Positions 46,993-56,461 of a stretch of DNA of 64,000 nucleotides are shown here, one piece after another (the first letter of the stretch is position 1; each line of letters opens with the position of its first letter). The position numbers and the translations under genes are program-made. Under the pieces are notes generated by a model. The model ran no database searches and was not told the DNA's origin. It saw nothing but the letters and a program-made list of their open reading frames with translations. The stretch comes from Paraburkholderia panacisoli. GTDB lineage: Bacteria > Pseudomonadota > Gammaproteobacteria > Burkholderiales > Burkholderiaceae. Where the stretch lies: positions 62,001-126,000 of the forward strand of contig NZ_VTUZ01000001.1 in assembly GCF_008369935.1 (NCBI RefSeq), read 5' to 3'.

Positions 46993-48627
46993 CTAACGAA
47001 TTTCTCTGGCCACGCGCTGCAACTGCCTGAAGGCGCGATAGCGCGCCTCGTGCAGTGCGGCGATGTCGCCCTCGGCCGGCTCGTAGGTCTTAGTGATCTG
47101 CGACATGCTGCCCATCGCCGACCGAACGTCCGCGAACCTTCCGCCAGCCACGCCGCCCAGCATCGCGGCACCCAGCAGGACAGGTTCTTCCGCGCGCGTG
47201 GCAAGCACTGGCTTACCCGTCGCATCGGCGAGCAGTTGCCGCACGAGGTCGAGCCGACCCGCGCCGCCGCTGATGACCACCCGCTCGATCGGCGCGCCGG
47301 CCTGAGCCTGCGCTTCGATGATCTGGCGAAGGCCGTAACCGATACTGCAGATACCGGCAACGTAGAGGGCGACGAGACTGTTCAGGTCGTCTTCCATACC
47401 AAGTCCCGCAATCACGGCTCTCGCGTGCGGGTCAGCCAGCGGGGCCCGGTTTCCGAGGAATTCAGGAACGACATGCAGGCCGTTCGCCAGCACCGCCGCG
47501 CCCGACAAACTGGCCGCCGCCTGCACGGCGAGGGCGGCGAGCATCACCGGCAGCGACTGCCCCGTGCGCTCCGCTTGTTGCCCGGCTGCGGGGGTCGTGG
47601 GATGCATCGAAAGCAGTCGTTCGATCGCGGCGCCGGCCACCGATTGCCCACCCTCGTTGAGCCATGCATCCGGCACCATCGCCGAAAAGTAAGGCCCCCA
47701 CACGCCGGGCACGAAGACCGGACTGCGGGTCGTGGTCATCGTGCACGATGAGGTGCCAAAGACGTAGGCGAGGCAGGATTCCGGCTCACTTTCGGCACCA
47801 ACCGTGCCGATCCCTCCCGCGTGGGCATCGATCACGCCCGTGGCGACCGGCGTGCCGGTTCGCAGGCCAAGCTCCGCTGCGGCGAGTGCCGTCAAGCCGG
47901 TGCCGAGCGGCGTTCCCGGGTCGACCACGGTCTGGCCGATGCGCGCAAACGCCTCGTCCGCCAGTACGCCCAGGCCGACGCCGCGAAAGTAACTCTCGTC
48001 CCAACGCCGTTCGTGCGCCAGATAGGTCCATTTGCAGGTGACGGTGCAGGTGGATCTGGACAGATCCCCGGTGGCGCGCCAGGTTAGGAAATCGGTGAGA
48101 TCGAAGAACTGCCACGCTGCCGCGAAGACGCCCGGCTTGTTCTCGAGCAGCCACAGCAGCTTCGGCGTTTCCATTTCCGGCGAGATCTTGCCGCCGACAA
48201 ACTTCAGTACTACGTGGCCCGTCGCATTGATACGCTCGGCCTGCTCCACGGCGCGATGGTCCATCCAGACGATGATGTCACGCTCGGCTAACTCCGACGG
48301 GCCCACCGGCAAGGGCTGTCCGCCGGGGCCCAGCACGACGAGCGAGCAGGTGGCGTCGAACCCGATGCCGGCGACGTGATCGGGCGACACCGCAGCCTGC
48401 GACAGCGCATCCTTCACGGATTCGCAAACCGCGTTCCAGATCTCGCCGCTCGACTGCTCGACGATGGAACCGCTCGCATGAAACAGGGTAATGTCACGCT
48501 TGGCCGAGGCCATCATGCGGCCAGCAAGGTCGAAGATTCCGGCCCGGGCGCTGCCCGTGCCGACATCGACGCCAATGACATAACGCGTGCTGTCTGTCGC
48601 GCCGGAGATCGGATTTTCTGAGGTCAT
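46993..48627 (-). CDS. FGGY-family D-ribulokinase
   Basis: A 544-residue carbohydrate kinase of the FGGY family, ribulokinase subgroup, phosphorylating D-ribulose to D-ribulose 5-phosphate. Phosphate-1 motif GVDVGTGSARAGIFD near the N-terminus, DIIVWMDHRAVEQAERIN, SPEMETPKLLWLLENKPGV, the catalytic-site region GVIDAHAGGIGTVGAES, and GNRAPLADPHARAVIAGLGM. The C-terminal ISGGAGRLDLVRQLLADATG is the adenosine-binding part. The start MTSENPISG is preferred over an open extension upstream. Last gene of the ribitol operon; 94 bp follow the dehydrogenase gene. Confidence 0.92.
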   Translation of the reverse strand: MTSENPISGATDSTRYVIGVDVGTGSARAGIFDLAGRMMASAKRDITLFHASGSIVEQSSGEIWNAVCESVKDALSQAAVSPDHVAGIGFDATCSLVVLGPGGQPLPVGPSELAERDIIVWMDHRAVEQAERINATGHVVLKFVGGKISPEMETPKLLWLLENKPGVFAAAWQFFDLTDFLTWRATGDLSRSTCTVTCKWTYLAHERRWDESYFRGVGLGVLADEAFARIGQTVVDPGTPLGTGLTALAAAELGLRTGTPVATGVIDAHAGGIGTVGAESEPESCLAYVFGTSSCTMTTTRSPVFVPGVWGPYFSAMVPDAWLNEGGQSVAGAAIERLLSMHPTTPAAGQQAERTGQSLPVMLAALAVQAAASLSGAAVLANGLHVVPEFLGNRAPLADPHARAVIAGLGMEDDLNSLVALYVAGICSIGYGLRQIIEAQAQAGAPIERVVISGGAGRLDLVRQLLADATGKPVLATRAEEPVLLGAAMLGGVAGGRFADVRSAMGSMSQITKTYEPAEGDIAALHEARYRAFRQLQRVAREIR

Positions 48628-48721
48628 GGCTCGCTGCCTGCTGATTGCCTGCACATTGCGTGTCGTGGGAGGCGTTCCGGGTGGGCGGCGCGCCACAGCG
48701 GCACCGCGCATGTCACGCGTT

Positions 48722-49450
48722 TCAAAGGTCGACGTTGTTGGGAAGGATCACGAGATCGCGGATAGTCACGTTGCGTGGCCGCGTCAGCATGAAGAGCACT
48801 GCATCGGCGACTTCCCTGGGCTGCATCAGGCTGCCGGACGCGAGCGCTTCGTCCATCTTCGCCTTCGGCCAGTCGTCGAGCAGGGCTGTGACGACCGGCC
48901 CGGGAGCCACTGCGCCGACCCGCACGCCATGCCTGGCGAGCTGGCGCCGGGTCGTGTGGACGAACGCCTGCACCGCGAATTTGGACGCGGTGTAGATCGG
49001 CTCCCACACAACCGGGACGATCCCCGCGATGGAGCTAGTGAAGATGATGTCCCCCGATTTCTGCGCAACCATGTGCGGCAGCACGGTGTGGACCGATCGG
49101 AACGCGGCATTGACGTTCAGATTCAGCACGCGATCCCAGTCGTCCGGATTTCCGTCCAGCACGTCGCCGCCGACGTAGGCGCCGGCGTTGGCATGGAAGA
49201 TATCGAGGCCGCCGGCAAGTTCGAGGATCCTGGGCAGCAGAGCGGAAACCTCGGAAGGTTGCAGCAGATCCACGACCAGCGGCAGGGCGTTCGGACCCAG
49301 CTCCGTGCAGAGCTGTTCGAGCCGGTCCTTCGCACGATCGATCAGCACGACCTTCGCGCCGGCCGCGACGAGTGTGCGCGCGCACTCCAGACCGATACCC
49401 GATGCCGCGCCGGTAATGGCGGCAACCTTTCCGTTGATGGATTCAGACAT
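48722..49450 (-). CDS. rbtD: Ribitol 2-dehydrogenase (SDR family)
   Basis: A 242-residue classical SDR. It has [37 protein letters not shown], the catalytic Ser in [22 protein letters not shown], and [20 protein letters not shown]; it ends with a [12 protein letters not shown] tail. The blocks [11 protein letters not shown], [20 protein letters not shown] and [15 protein letters not shown] are those I recall from Klebsiella ribitol dehydrogenase. It should oxidise ribitol to D-ribulose with NAD. The downstream FGGY kinase and the upstream sugar ABC transporter fit this role. Confidence 0.9.
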   Translation of the reverse strand: MSESINGKVAAITGAASGIGLECARTLVAAGAKVVLIDRAKDRLEQLCTELGPNALPLVVDLLQPSEVSALLPRILELAGGLDIFHANAGAYVGGDVLDGNPDDWDRVLNLNVNAAFRSVHTVLPHMVAQKSGDIIFTSSIAGIVPVVWEPIYTASKFAVQAFVHTTRRQLARHGVRVGAVAPGPVVTALLDDWPKAKMDEALASGSLMQPREVADAVLFMLTRPRNVTIRDLVILPNNVDL

Positions 49451-49476
49451 TCATTGCTCTCCTGGATTCTCTGGAA

Positions 49477-50757
49477 CTACGCGCGGCCATGTGAAACGCG
49501 AGACTGCCGGGCGAGCGAGTCGACGATCACCGCGATCGCCAGCACCGCGCCGGTGATCATGAAGCGCAGCGAGGAGGACAGGTTCAGCAGCGTCAGGCCG
49601 CTGGCGATCGACTGGATCACGATGATGCCCAGCACCGCCGAATACGCGCTGCCGCGGCCGCCGAAGAGGCTGGTGCCGCCGATCACCGCCGCTGCGATGG
49701 CATTCAGGTTCACGTCGCCACTGCCGGCCTGCTGACTGGCCGACGCGAGCCGCGCCGCAGTTAGCACGCCGCCGAGCGCGGCGAGACTGGCGCACAGCAC
49801 GAAAGCGCTGGTGTAGATGGCGCCGACCTTGATGCCTGCCCGCCTCGCGGCCTCGTGATTGCCGCCGACCGCGTGCATCGAGCGGCCCCAGCGGGTTCTC
49901 TTGAGCGCATAGTCCATCGCGACCGACAAGCCGAGAAAGATGCCGAACATCAGCGGGACGCCGCGTCCCTGGTTGAGGTAGACAACCACGGCCTCCAGCA
50001 GGACCGTGAGGGCGACGGCGCGCACGAGAAGGCTGCTCACCGAAGGCGCGGAGAGTTGGGACGCACGGCGGCGCTCACGCGTGCGCAGCCCGATCACCAG
50101 CATCACGGCCCCAGGGATCAGCGCAATCAGATACGCGATGACAGCGGGGATGATGATGAGCTGCCCGAGATTCACCATCGTCGAGCCGTAGGGCAGGTTG
50201 ATCGAGCCGGTGGCGCCGAGGACGTACAACTGCATCCCGAGGATCGCGAGCAGTCCGGCCAGCGTCGCGACGAAGCTCGGCATGCCGAGCCGGTTGAGCA
50301 GCAGCGCGTACAGAGCGCCGACCAGCGCGCCGACGGCGATGGCAGCGGCGATCGCGAGCAGCACCGGCCAGCCATGATTGACCCAGAGCATACCTACGAG
50401 GGCCGAAGCGAAGCCGCTCATCGAGCCCACCGACAGATCGATTTGTCCCACCATCAGCACGCAGACGATGCCCAGTGAGATCACGCCGACTGTCGAGCAG
50501 TCGAACAGCAGGTTCACCAGGTTGTCGGCCGACAGGAACACCGGGTTCAGGCTGGTGAACACGGTCCAGATGATCACCAGGCCGGCGACGACCGGCAACG
50601 ATCCCAGGTCGCCCGAGCGCACCCGTTCGACGAAGGCGGAAACGGTGCCGCCAATGCCGGTGGCGTGCTTGACGCGGATATCGCTGCGGTCGAGCAGCGT
50701 GGGCGGCGGCGCGCCTTGCGGCTCACGCTGCGGGGCGCCTTGCATTTCATCGTTCAT
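49477..50757 (-). CDS. ABC sugar/polyol permease (RbsC/XylH type)
   Basis: A 426-residue permease with about ten transmembrane helices of the BPD_transp_2 fold used by ribose, xylose and polyol importers. Motifs LMVGQIDLSVGSMSGFASAL, LLNRLGMPSFVATLAGLLAI and RWGRSMHAVGGNHEAARRAG (the ATPase-contact EAA-like loop) are visible, and AAVIGGTSLFGGRGSAYSAV. A polar N-terminal stretch of about 45 residues precedes the first helix. The AAAGGAACGATC ribosome-binding site supports the start. It lies 14 bp after the ATPase gene and 26 bp before rbtD in one operon. Confidence 0.93.
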   Translation of the reverse strand: MNDEMQGAPQREPQGAPPPTLLDRSDIRVKHATGIGGTVSAFVERVRSGDLGSLPVVAGLVIIWTVFTSLNPVFLSADNLVNLLFDCSTVGVISLGIVCVLMVGQIDLSVGSMSGFASALVGMLWVNHGWPVLLAIAAAIAVGALVGALYALLLNRLGMPSFVATLAGLLAILGMQLYVLGATGSINLPYGSTMVNLGQLIIIPAVIAYLIALIPGAVMLVIGLRTRERRRASQLSAPSVSSLLVRAVALTVLLEAVVVYLNQGRGVPLMFGIFLGLSVAMDYALKRTRWGRSMHAVGGNHEAARRAGIKVGAIYTSAFVLCASLAALGGVLTAARLASASQQAGSGDVNLNAIAAAVIGGTSLFGGRGSAYSAVLGIIVIQSIASGLTLLNLSSSLRFMITGAVLAIAVIVDSLARQSRVSHGRA

Positions 50758-50771
50758 GATCGTTCCTTTAT

Positions 50772-51575
50772 CTAGGCGCCCTGTTCGGCCTGGCGCCGGC
50801 CGGCACGACGTGACACGGCGTTTTCGGTGGCACCGGTGATCGCGGCCACCAGTTCCTGATTCGAGGAGTCGGGATAAAAGACGCCGTTGTTGCGGCCGAG
50901 CCGCAGCACCACGATCCGGTCCGCCACGGCGCGAACGTCTTCCATGTTGTGGCTGATCATGATGACCGCGTGGCCGCGGTCGCGCACCCGCTCGATCAGG
51001 TTCAGCACCTCGGCGGTCTGGGCCACACCGAGCGCCGCCGTGGGCTCGTCGAGCATGATCAGCTTCGGGTCCAGCAGTAACGAGCGCGCGATCGCCACGG
51101 TCTGGCGCTGCCCGCCCGACAGTGAGGCAACCACGTCGCGCACGCTCGGGATGCGGGCCGAAAGCTCGTTCAGTAGCGTCCAGGCCTTCACCTCCATCGC
51201 GACCTCGTCGAGGCGCAGCGGATTCAGCTCGCGTCCAAGGTAAATGTTCGCGACGACATCGAGGTTCTCGCACAGCGCGAGATCCTGGAACACCGTGGCG
51301 ATGCCGAGATCGAGCGCCGCGCCCGGATCGGGCAGCGTTACCTCCTTCCCATCGAACATGATCGTGCCGGTGCTGGGTTGATGGACCCCAGCGAGAACCT
51401 TCACCAGGGTTGATTTCCCGGCACCGTTGTCGCCCACCAGGGCGACCACTTCGCCGGCATGCACGTCGAGCTCGATGTCCGTCAGGGCCGAGACCGCTCC
51501 GAAGTTCTTCGAAACGCCGCGCAGGCTCAGCACCAGCTCGCCACGCCTGGATCGTGTTGTGGAGTTGTCAGTCAT
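50772..51575 (-). CDS. ABC transporter ATPase (single-NBD sugar/polyol type)
   Basis: A 267-residue ATPase: Walker A GDNGAGKSTLVK, Q-loop FQDLALCENLDV, signature LSGGQRQTVAIARSL, Walker B KLIMLDEPTAALG, H-loop MISHNMEDVRA. It has a single nucleotide-binding domain, unlike RbsA or XylG, so two copies would assemble with the permease. The start MTDNSTTRSRRGEL is chosen on family length. It lies between the binding-protein and permease genes in the same operon. Confidence 0.94.
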   Translation of the reverse strand: MTDNSTTRSRRGELVLSLRGVSKNFGAVSALTDIELDVHAGEVVALVGDNGAGKSTLVKVLAGVHQPSTGTIMFDGKEVTLPDPGAALDLGIATVFQDLALCENLDVVANIYLGRELNPLRLDEVAMEVKAWTLLNELSARIPSVRDVVASLSGGQRQTVAIARSLLLDPKLIMLDEPTAALGVAQTAEVLNLIERVRDRGHAVIMISHNMEDVRAVADRIVVLRLGRNNGVFYPDSSNQELVAAITGATENAVSRRAGRRQAEQGA

Positions 51576-51666
51576 GGGACGGATACCTCTTCGAGAGTAG
51601 TGGGACCCGGCACGCGCCGGATCCCGTCCGCGGCTTGCGTCGCATTTGCGTCGCGTTTGCGCCGGA

Positions 51667-52725
51667 TCAGTACGTGATGCCCAGCTTCTTGCATCCTTCG
51701 GCATAGCGGTCGGTGCACAGGTCCTTGCCGCTCGCGAACCCCTTGTCTACGACCTCCGCCTTGAGGTTCTTCGCCGTAATGACCGCGGGCTTGAAGAGTT
51801 GAGACGGTGTGTTGAAGAGCGTCGTTTCAGCCTTCGGGGTCTCGCCGGACAGGTAGCCCACTGCTACTTTCGCCGCTGCGGCCGCGACGATCTCGCTCGG
51901 CTTCAGGATCGTGTTGTACTCGTCGCCCGCGATGATCAACTGCAGTCCCGCGATCGTCGCGTCATTGCCGGTCACAGGTGGCACCGGATTGACGCCGGCT
52001 GCCTTGAAGGCCGCGACGGCGCCGCCGCCCGTGCCGTCGTTCGCGGCCACGACACCGACAATCTGCGGGCCGAAGCGCGTGATCTGCCCGCTGACCCACT
52101 GCTGGGCCTTCGGCGGCGCCCAGTCCGGCGTGTCGTATTCGGCCAGCGTCTTGTAGCCGCTGCCCTCCAACCCGGCGTGGATCCCCTTCTTGATCAGTCC
52201 TGCGGCCGCGTCGGTCGGCGAACCGTTGACCTCGAGCACGCCGCCCTTGCTGGTCGGCACCCCCGTCTCTTTCAGGTGCTGGACGAGCGACTGCGCGATG
52301 GCCTTGCCGATCCCCTCGTTGTCGAACGATACGTAGTAGTTGGCCGGCGTCGAGGGCACGGGGCGGTCATAAGCGATGACCTTGATTCCCTGGCCCTGTG
52401 CCATATGGACCAGCGACGCGGCGGCCGTCGAGTCCACCGGGTCGAGCACGATCACCTTGGCGCCTTGCGCGATCACCGAATTGAACTGCTGCTGCTGCGT
52501 CGAGACGTCGGCATTGGCGTTCTGATAGAGCACCTTGCAATTGGGGCAGAGCTTGCCCATTTCAGCCTTGAAGCCAGGGAAGTCATGCTGTTCGTAGCGC
52601 GTCGATGCCTGGTCGGGCATCAGGAAGGCGACCGTGCCACTGGGCGCGGCCAGTGCCGCTGTGCTGCTGATCAAGCTCAGGCTCATGGCGCTAGCGCCGA
52701 TCAGGCGGTTCGAAAGTCGGGTCAT
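51667..52725 (-). CDS. Periplasmic sugar/polyol-binding protein (RbsB/XylF type)
   Basis: A 352-residue secreted binding protein. The signal peptide MTRLSNRLIGASAMSLSLIS continues to a cleavage at ALA-AP (about residue 26). The mature part is a periplasmic-binding-protein type I fold with GAKVIVLDPVDSTAAASLVH, GIKVIAYDRPVPSTPANYYV and VGVVAANDGTGGGAVAAFKA. Four Cys residues, two near residue 60 and two near 335-345, could form disulfides. It should deliver a pentitol such as ribitol, judged from its operon. The 91-bp gap to the ATPase gene suggests higher expression of this first gene, as usual. Confidence 0.93.
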   Translation of the reverse strand: MTRLSNRLIGASAMSLSLISSTAALAAPSGTVAFLMPDQASTRYEQHDFPGFKAEMGKLCPNCKVLYQNANADVSTQQQQFNSVIAQGAKVIVLDPVDSTAAASLVHMAQGQGIKVIAYDRPVPSTPANYYVSFDNEGIGKAIAQSLVQHLKETGVPTSKGGVLEVNGSPTDAAAGLIKKGIHAGLEGSGYKTLAEYDTPDWAPPKAQQWVSGQITRFGPQIVGVVAANDGTGGGAVAAFKAAGVNPVPPVTGNDATIAGLQLIIAGDEYNTILKPSEIVAAAAAKVAVGYLSGETPKAETTLFNTPSQLFKPAVITAKNLKAEVVDKGFASGKDLCTDRYAEGCKKLGITY

Positions 52726-52831
52726 CGAGTGTCTCCGTTTTTAGAAAATTCCGGCGCGGATGCTGCCGTGATTGGACTGCGGGAGCGGCTTCTTGTTGAA
52801 GTTCGTCGGGTGTTTGCCAGCGTTGTCCAGA

Positions 52832-53815
52832 TCAATGCCCATCATGAGCCTCAAAGGCGTTAGCGACATGCGCGGCGCCACGCGAGTCATTCGCACTGGC
52901 AGCATTGAGGCGTTGGCAGGCGCGCCATCGCGAAGGCGACATGCCCTTCAGCGACAGGAACTGCCGATTGAAATTGGACAGGTTATTGAAGCCGACCTGA
53001 TAGCAGATATCGGTGATATTCAGTTCGCCTGACATCAGCAATTGGCACGCGAGATTGATGCGCAGCCTGTTCACGTACTGCACGAAGGGCACGCCGGTGT
53101 GCCGCCGAAAATATCGCGAAAAGGCGCTGACGCTCTGTCCCGCGAGTTCAGCCAACTCCGTTTCGCGCAATTCTTGCGACAGGTTCTTGCCCAGGTAGGA
53201 CAGCACGTGATTGATGCGCGACTCGGCATAGCGCGCTGGATCCGCACAATAAGCAGCGCTTGCGAGCGTCACCGGCGCGACGCTTTGCACGAGCAGATCA
53301 AACAAGGCAAGAAACAACGTGAGGCGCCGGATGCCATTCGCGCACAACATCTCGCGCATGACCGGTTCAACGGCCGCGCCCGTTTCCGGTGTGAACAGCA
53401 CACCACGACGCGAGGCATCGAGTAGCAACTCCACGCGCTTGAGCTCCGGGAAAGCCTGGATCGCGTGCGCGATGAACCCGGCATCGAACTGCAGGATAAG
53501 ACAGCGCTCCTCGACATGCTCGCCATGCGGCACATTGCTGACCCAGTTGTGCGGCAGATTCGATCCCACCATCACGAGATTGCCGGGCGCGAAATTGCCG
53601 ATGTAATCGCCGACGAAGTATTTGCCCGTCGTCGACGTAATCAGCTGAATCTCGTACTCAGGGTGGAAGTGCCAGCGCACGGTGCGATACGGATACCCAT
53701 GCGACCAGACCTTGAACGACTCATCTCGCGGCACCGCGACCAGTTCCAGGTCCGGCTGCGCGATCCTGGCGTGGGGGCCATCGGTGCGCGCTGTGGCACG
53801 CAGCGTCGTGTGCAT
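52832..53815 (-). CDS. AraC-family regulator of the ribitol operon
   Basis: A 327-residue activator with a cupin-type sensing domain (about 35-120, RWHFHPEYEIQLITSTTGKY, GNFAPGNLVMVGSNLPHNWV). The double helix-turn-helix is C-terminal (about 205-310; LAELAGQSVSAFSRYFRRHT and ITDICYQVGFNNLSNFNRQF). Its gene is the first on the minus strand upstream of the binding-protein gene, 106 bp away and in the same direction, so it probably activates the ribitol operon in response to the polyol. Confidence 0.92.
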   Translation of the reverse strand: MHTTLRATARTDGPHARIAQPDLELVAVPRDESFKVWSHGYPYRTVRWHFHPEYEIQLITSTTGKYFVGDYIGNFAPGNLVMVGSNLPHNWVSNVPHGEHVEERCLILQFDAGFIAHAIQAFPELKRVELLLDASRRGVLFTPETGAAVEPVMREMLCANGIRRLTLFLALFDLLVQSVAPVTLASAAYCADPARYAESRINHVLSYLGKNLSQELRETELAELAGQSVSAFSRYFRRHTGVPFVQYVNRLRINLACQLLMSGELNITDICYQVGFNNLSNFNRQFLSLKGMSPSRWRACQRLNAASANDSRGAAHVANAFEAHDGH

Positions 53816-54332
53816 CTGTCTTCCTCCTCAAGACTGCTTTGCTTTTTGCGGTGCACGTACAACCTGGAGTGCCCAGCCATGAGAGAAAGTTAGCGCTGGT
53901 GCCGATATCCCACCACTGAAAATAAGACCGAGGACTAATACTTTATTGCATTCGGGTTAGTCCGTACGGCATCGAGCGTCAACTTTTGTGCAATGCGGGA
54001 GCGGGCAATCCGCACGCTGGCGAGACGAGCCAGCTGGTGTCGATGAAACGCTGCTTGCCGACGTGAGGATCGCCGGGCATCCATCGGCAAGCTTTACCGC
54101 CCAGACAACCGCTACCTGGACCTGGCTGTCCGGGCGCGAACGCAATATCGCGAGTCACGACTGCTTTTCCAATGTTGCTTCCCTATACTTTGATAACGAG
54201 GGCTGCGGGCCAATCAACTGATCATTAGTCAGCCTGACGATCGAACAAGCGCGAACAAGCGCGCGTTGTTCCACGCGATGGGGCGGCACATCGCATGCGT
54301 CGCGGCGCAGCAGCGCCAATCTGGAGCGAGAC
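53816..54332. other. Divergent control region between araC-type gene and kup
   Basis: No gene is supported. The only open frames (53988-54221 plus, 53957-54145 minus) lack start signals and family character. A repeated GCGCGAACAAGCGCG-like segment at about 54245-54266 stands ahead of kup. Promoters for both divergent genes should lie here. Confidence 0.5.
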
Positions 54333-56258
54333 ATGAGCCTGACTGCACCTGCGACATCCGACTCGGGCCATCACGACGACCCCGTGCATCGCCGGCCGGC
54401 GACGTCGGCACTCGCACTCGCGGCCTTGGGTGTCGTATACGGCGATATCGGCACGAGCCCGCTCTATACACTGCAGACCGTGTTCGATCCGGTGAACGGA
54501 CTGACGTTGAATGCGCTCAATGTGGTCGGCATCGTGTCGTTGATCGTCTGGTCGCTGACGGTCGTCGTCTCGCTCAAGTACGTCGCGCTCATTTTGCGGG
54601 CGAACAATCACGGCGAAGGCGGCATCATGGCGCTGCTGGCGCTCGCTGCTTCGTCGGTGACGACGCGGGCCCGGTTGCGTCGTACGCTGCTGGCCGTCGG
54701 CATCATGGGTGCAGCGCTTTTCTATGGCGACAGCGTGATCACGCCTGCAATCTCGGTGCTGAGCGCAGTCGAAGGGCTGGAGGTCGCCGCGCCGTTTCTG
54801 AAGACGTGCGTGATACCCGTGACACTGGCTGCGCTGATTACGCTGTTCCTGATGCAAAAGCGCGGCACAGCCGGCATCGGCAAAATATTCGGGCCTGTGA
54901 TGGTGCTCTGGTTCGTGGTGCTTGCCGTGGTGGGCGTCGTCAACATGATGAAAGCGCCTGCGATACTCGTCGCACTCAATCCGTTCGCCGGACTTGAATT
55001 CTGCCTGCATCACCGGTGGTTGGCGTTCGTTGCGTTGGGTGCGGTCGTGTTGTCGCTGACGGGCGCCGAAGCGCTGTATGCGGACATGGGGCATTTCGGT
55101 GCGAAGCCGATCCGGCTGACCTGGTTCGGCCTGGTGTTCCCCGCACTCGCGCTGAATTACATGGGGCAGGGCGCGTTGCTGCTTGCCGAGCCGGGGGCGC
55201 TGCAGAATCCGTTTTACCGGATGTTCCCGCAATGGGCGCTGTATCCGATGATCGCGCTCGCGACGATCGCGACCGTCATCGCCTCGCAGGCGGTGATCTC
55301 GGGTACGTATTCGATGACGAAACAGGCGATGCAACTCGGCTTCCTGCCTCGGATGAATGTCGTCTATACGTCGGAAAGGGAGATGGGGCAGATATACGTG
55401 CCGGGCATCAACTGGACGTTACTGGCTGCTGTCGTGGCCGCCGTGCTCGGCTTCGGATCGTCGACGGCGCTCGGCTCCGCATACGGTATCGCCGTGACTG
55501 GCACGATGCTGATTACCACGATTCTCACCTTCTTCGTCGTGCGCTATGCGTGGCACTACAACTGGTGGCTGTGTGTCTTCGCGACGTTGTTTTTCTTTAT
55601 CATCGACGCGACATTCTTCTCGGCGAATCTGCTGAAACTGACGCAAGGCGGCTGGTTCCCGCTGCTCGTCGGCCTGATCATCTACACGGTCATGGCGACA
55701 TGGGGACGCGGCTGGGAAATGATGCGCGCCGAAGCGCGCGTGAGGGCTGGGACGACACCGCTGAGGCCATTCCTCACGACGCTGCTTGCCCGTTCGCCGA
55801 CACGGGTCGACGGCACGGCGATCTTCCTGTCGGCTGATCCCGATGGAGTCCCGCACTCGCTACTCAACAATCTGATGCACAACCGCGTGCTGCACGCGCG
55901 CGTTGTTTTCCTGACGGTGAATAACGAAGAGATACCCTGGGTGCCGGCGAGCGAGCGGGTAAGCATTCAGTCGCTCGGCTCGGACTGCTACCGCATCACG
56001 ATCACGTATGGCTTCATGGATGAAGTCGATCTGCCGCGCGCATTGGAGATATGCAAGACGTCGGGGCTGGCCTTCGAGCCGGCGGACACCTCTTATTTCC
56101 TCAGCCGTGCCACCGTGGTGCCCACACGTGACAGCGGCATGGCCATGTGGCGCGAGCGGCTGTTCGCGGTCATGCTGCAGAACGTAGGCAACGTTGCGGC
56201 CTATTTGAAGCTGCCTGCCAATCGGGTGATCGAGTTGGGCGCGCGCGTGGAAATATGA
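54333..56258 (+). CDS. kup: Low-affinity potassium transporter Kup
   Basis: A 641-residue potassium uptake protein of the KUP/HAK family. About 12 transmembrane helices cover residues 20-450, with the hallmark VVYGDIGTSPLYTLQTVF in helix 1 and NNHGEGGIMALLALAASSV following; ALFYGDSVITPAISVLSAVE and LTGAEALYADMGHFGAKPI are further family motifs. A cytoplasmic C-terminal domain (about 460-641, FLSADPDGVPHSLLNNLMHN) is present. It should take up K+ with protons. A weak GAGCGAGAC precedes the ATG. Confidence 0.96.
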   Translation: MSLTAPATSDSGHHDDPVHRRPATSALALAALGVVYGDIGTSPLYTLQTVFDPVNGLTLNALNVVGIVSLIVWSLTVVVSLKYVALILRANNHGEGGIMALLALAASSVTTRARLRRTLLAVGIMGAALFYGDSVITPAISVLSAVEGLEVAAPFLKTCVIPVTLAALITLFLMQKRGTAGIGKIFGPVMVLWFVVLAVVGVVNMMKAPAILVALNPFAGLEFCLHHRWLAFVALGAVVLSLTGAEALYADMGHFGAKPIRLTWFGLVFPALALNYMGQGALLLAEPGALQNPFYRMFPQWALYPMIALATIATVIASQAVISGTYSMTKQAMQLGFLPRMNVVYTSEREMGQIYVPGINWTLLAAVVAAVLGFGSSTALGSAYGIAVTGTMLITTILTFFVVRYAWHYNWWLCVFATLFFFIIDATFFSANLLKLTQGGWFPLLVGLIIYTVMATWGRGWEMMRAEARVRAGTTPLRPFLTTLLARSPTRVDGTAIFLSADPDGVPHSLLNNLMHNRVLHARVVFLTVNNEEIPWVPASERVSIQSLGSDCYRITITYGFMDEVDLPRALEICKTSGLAFEPADTSYFLSRATVVPTRDSGMAMWRERLFAVMLQNVGNVAAYLKLPANRVIELGARVEI

Positions 56259-56461
56259 CGCGCTCATGCGGGTCGAGTGGATGTGCGGGATTCAATTCAA
56301 CTCTCGTAGGCTGCTCGAGTAGCCGACTCGATAGGCTTCTCCGCGATGCCGCCATAGTCGGCTTGATCAGGTTTGCCCGCCTGCCAATCGGCCGAGGTCC
56401 GGAAGACGTCGCGCGGATGCACTAAAACTTGCGCCGCGGCGGTACGTTTCGAGTGTCAGGC

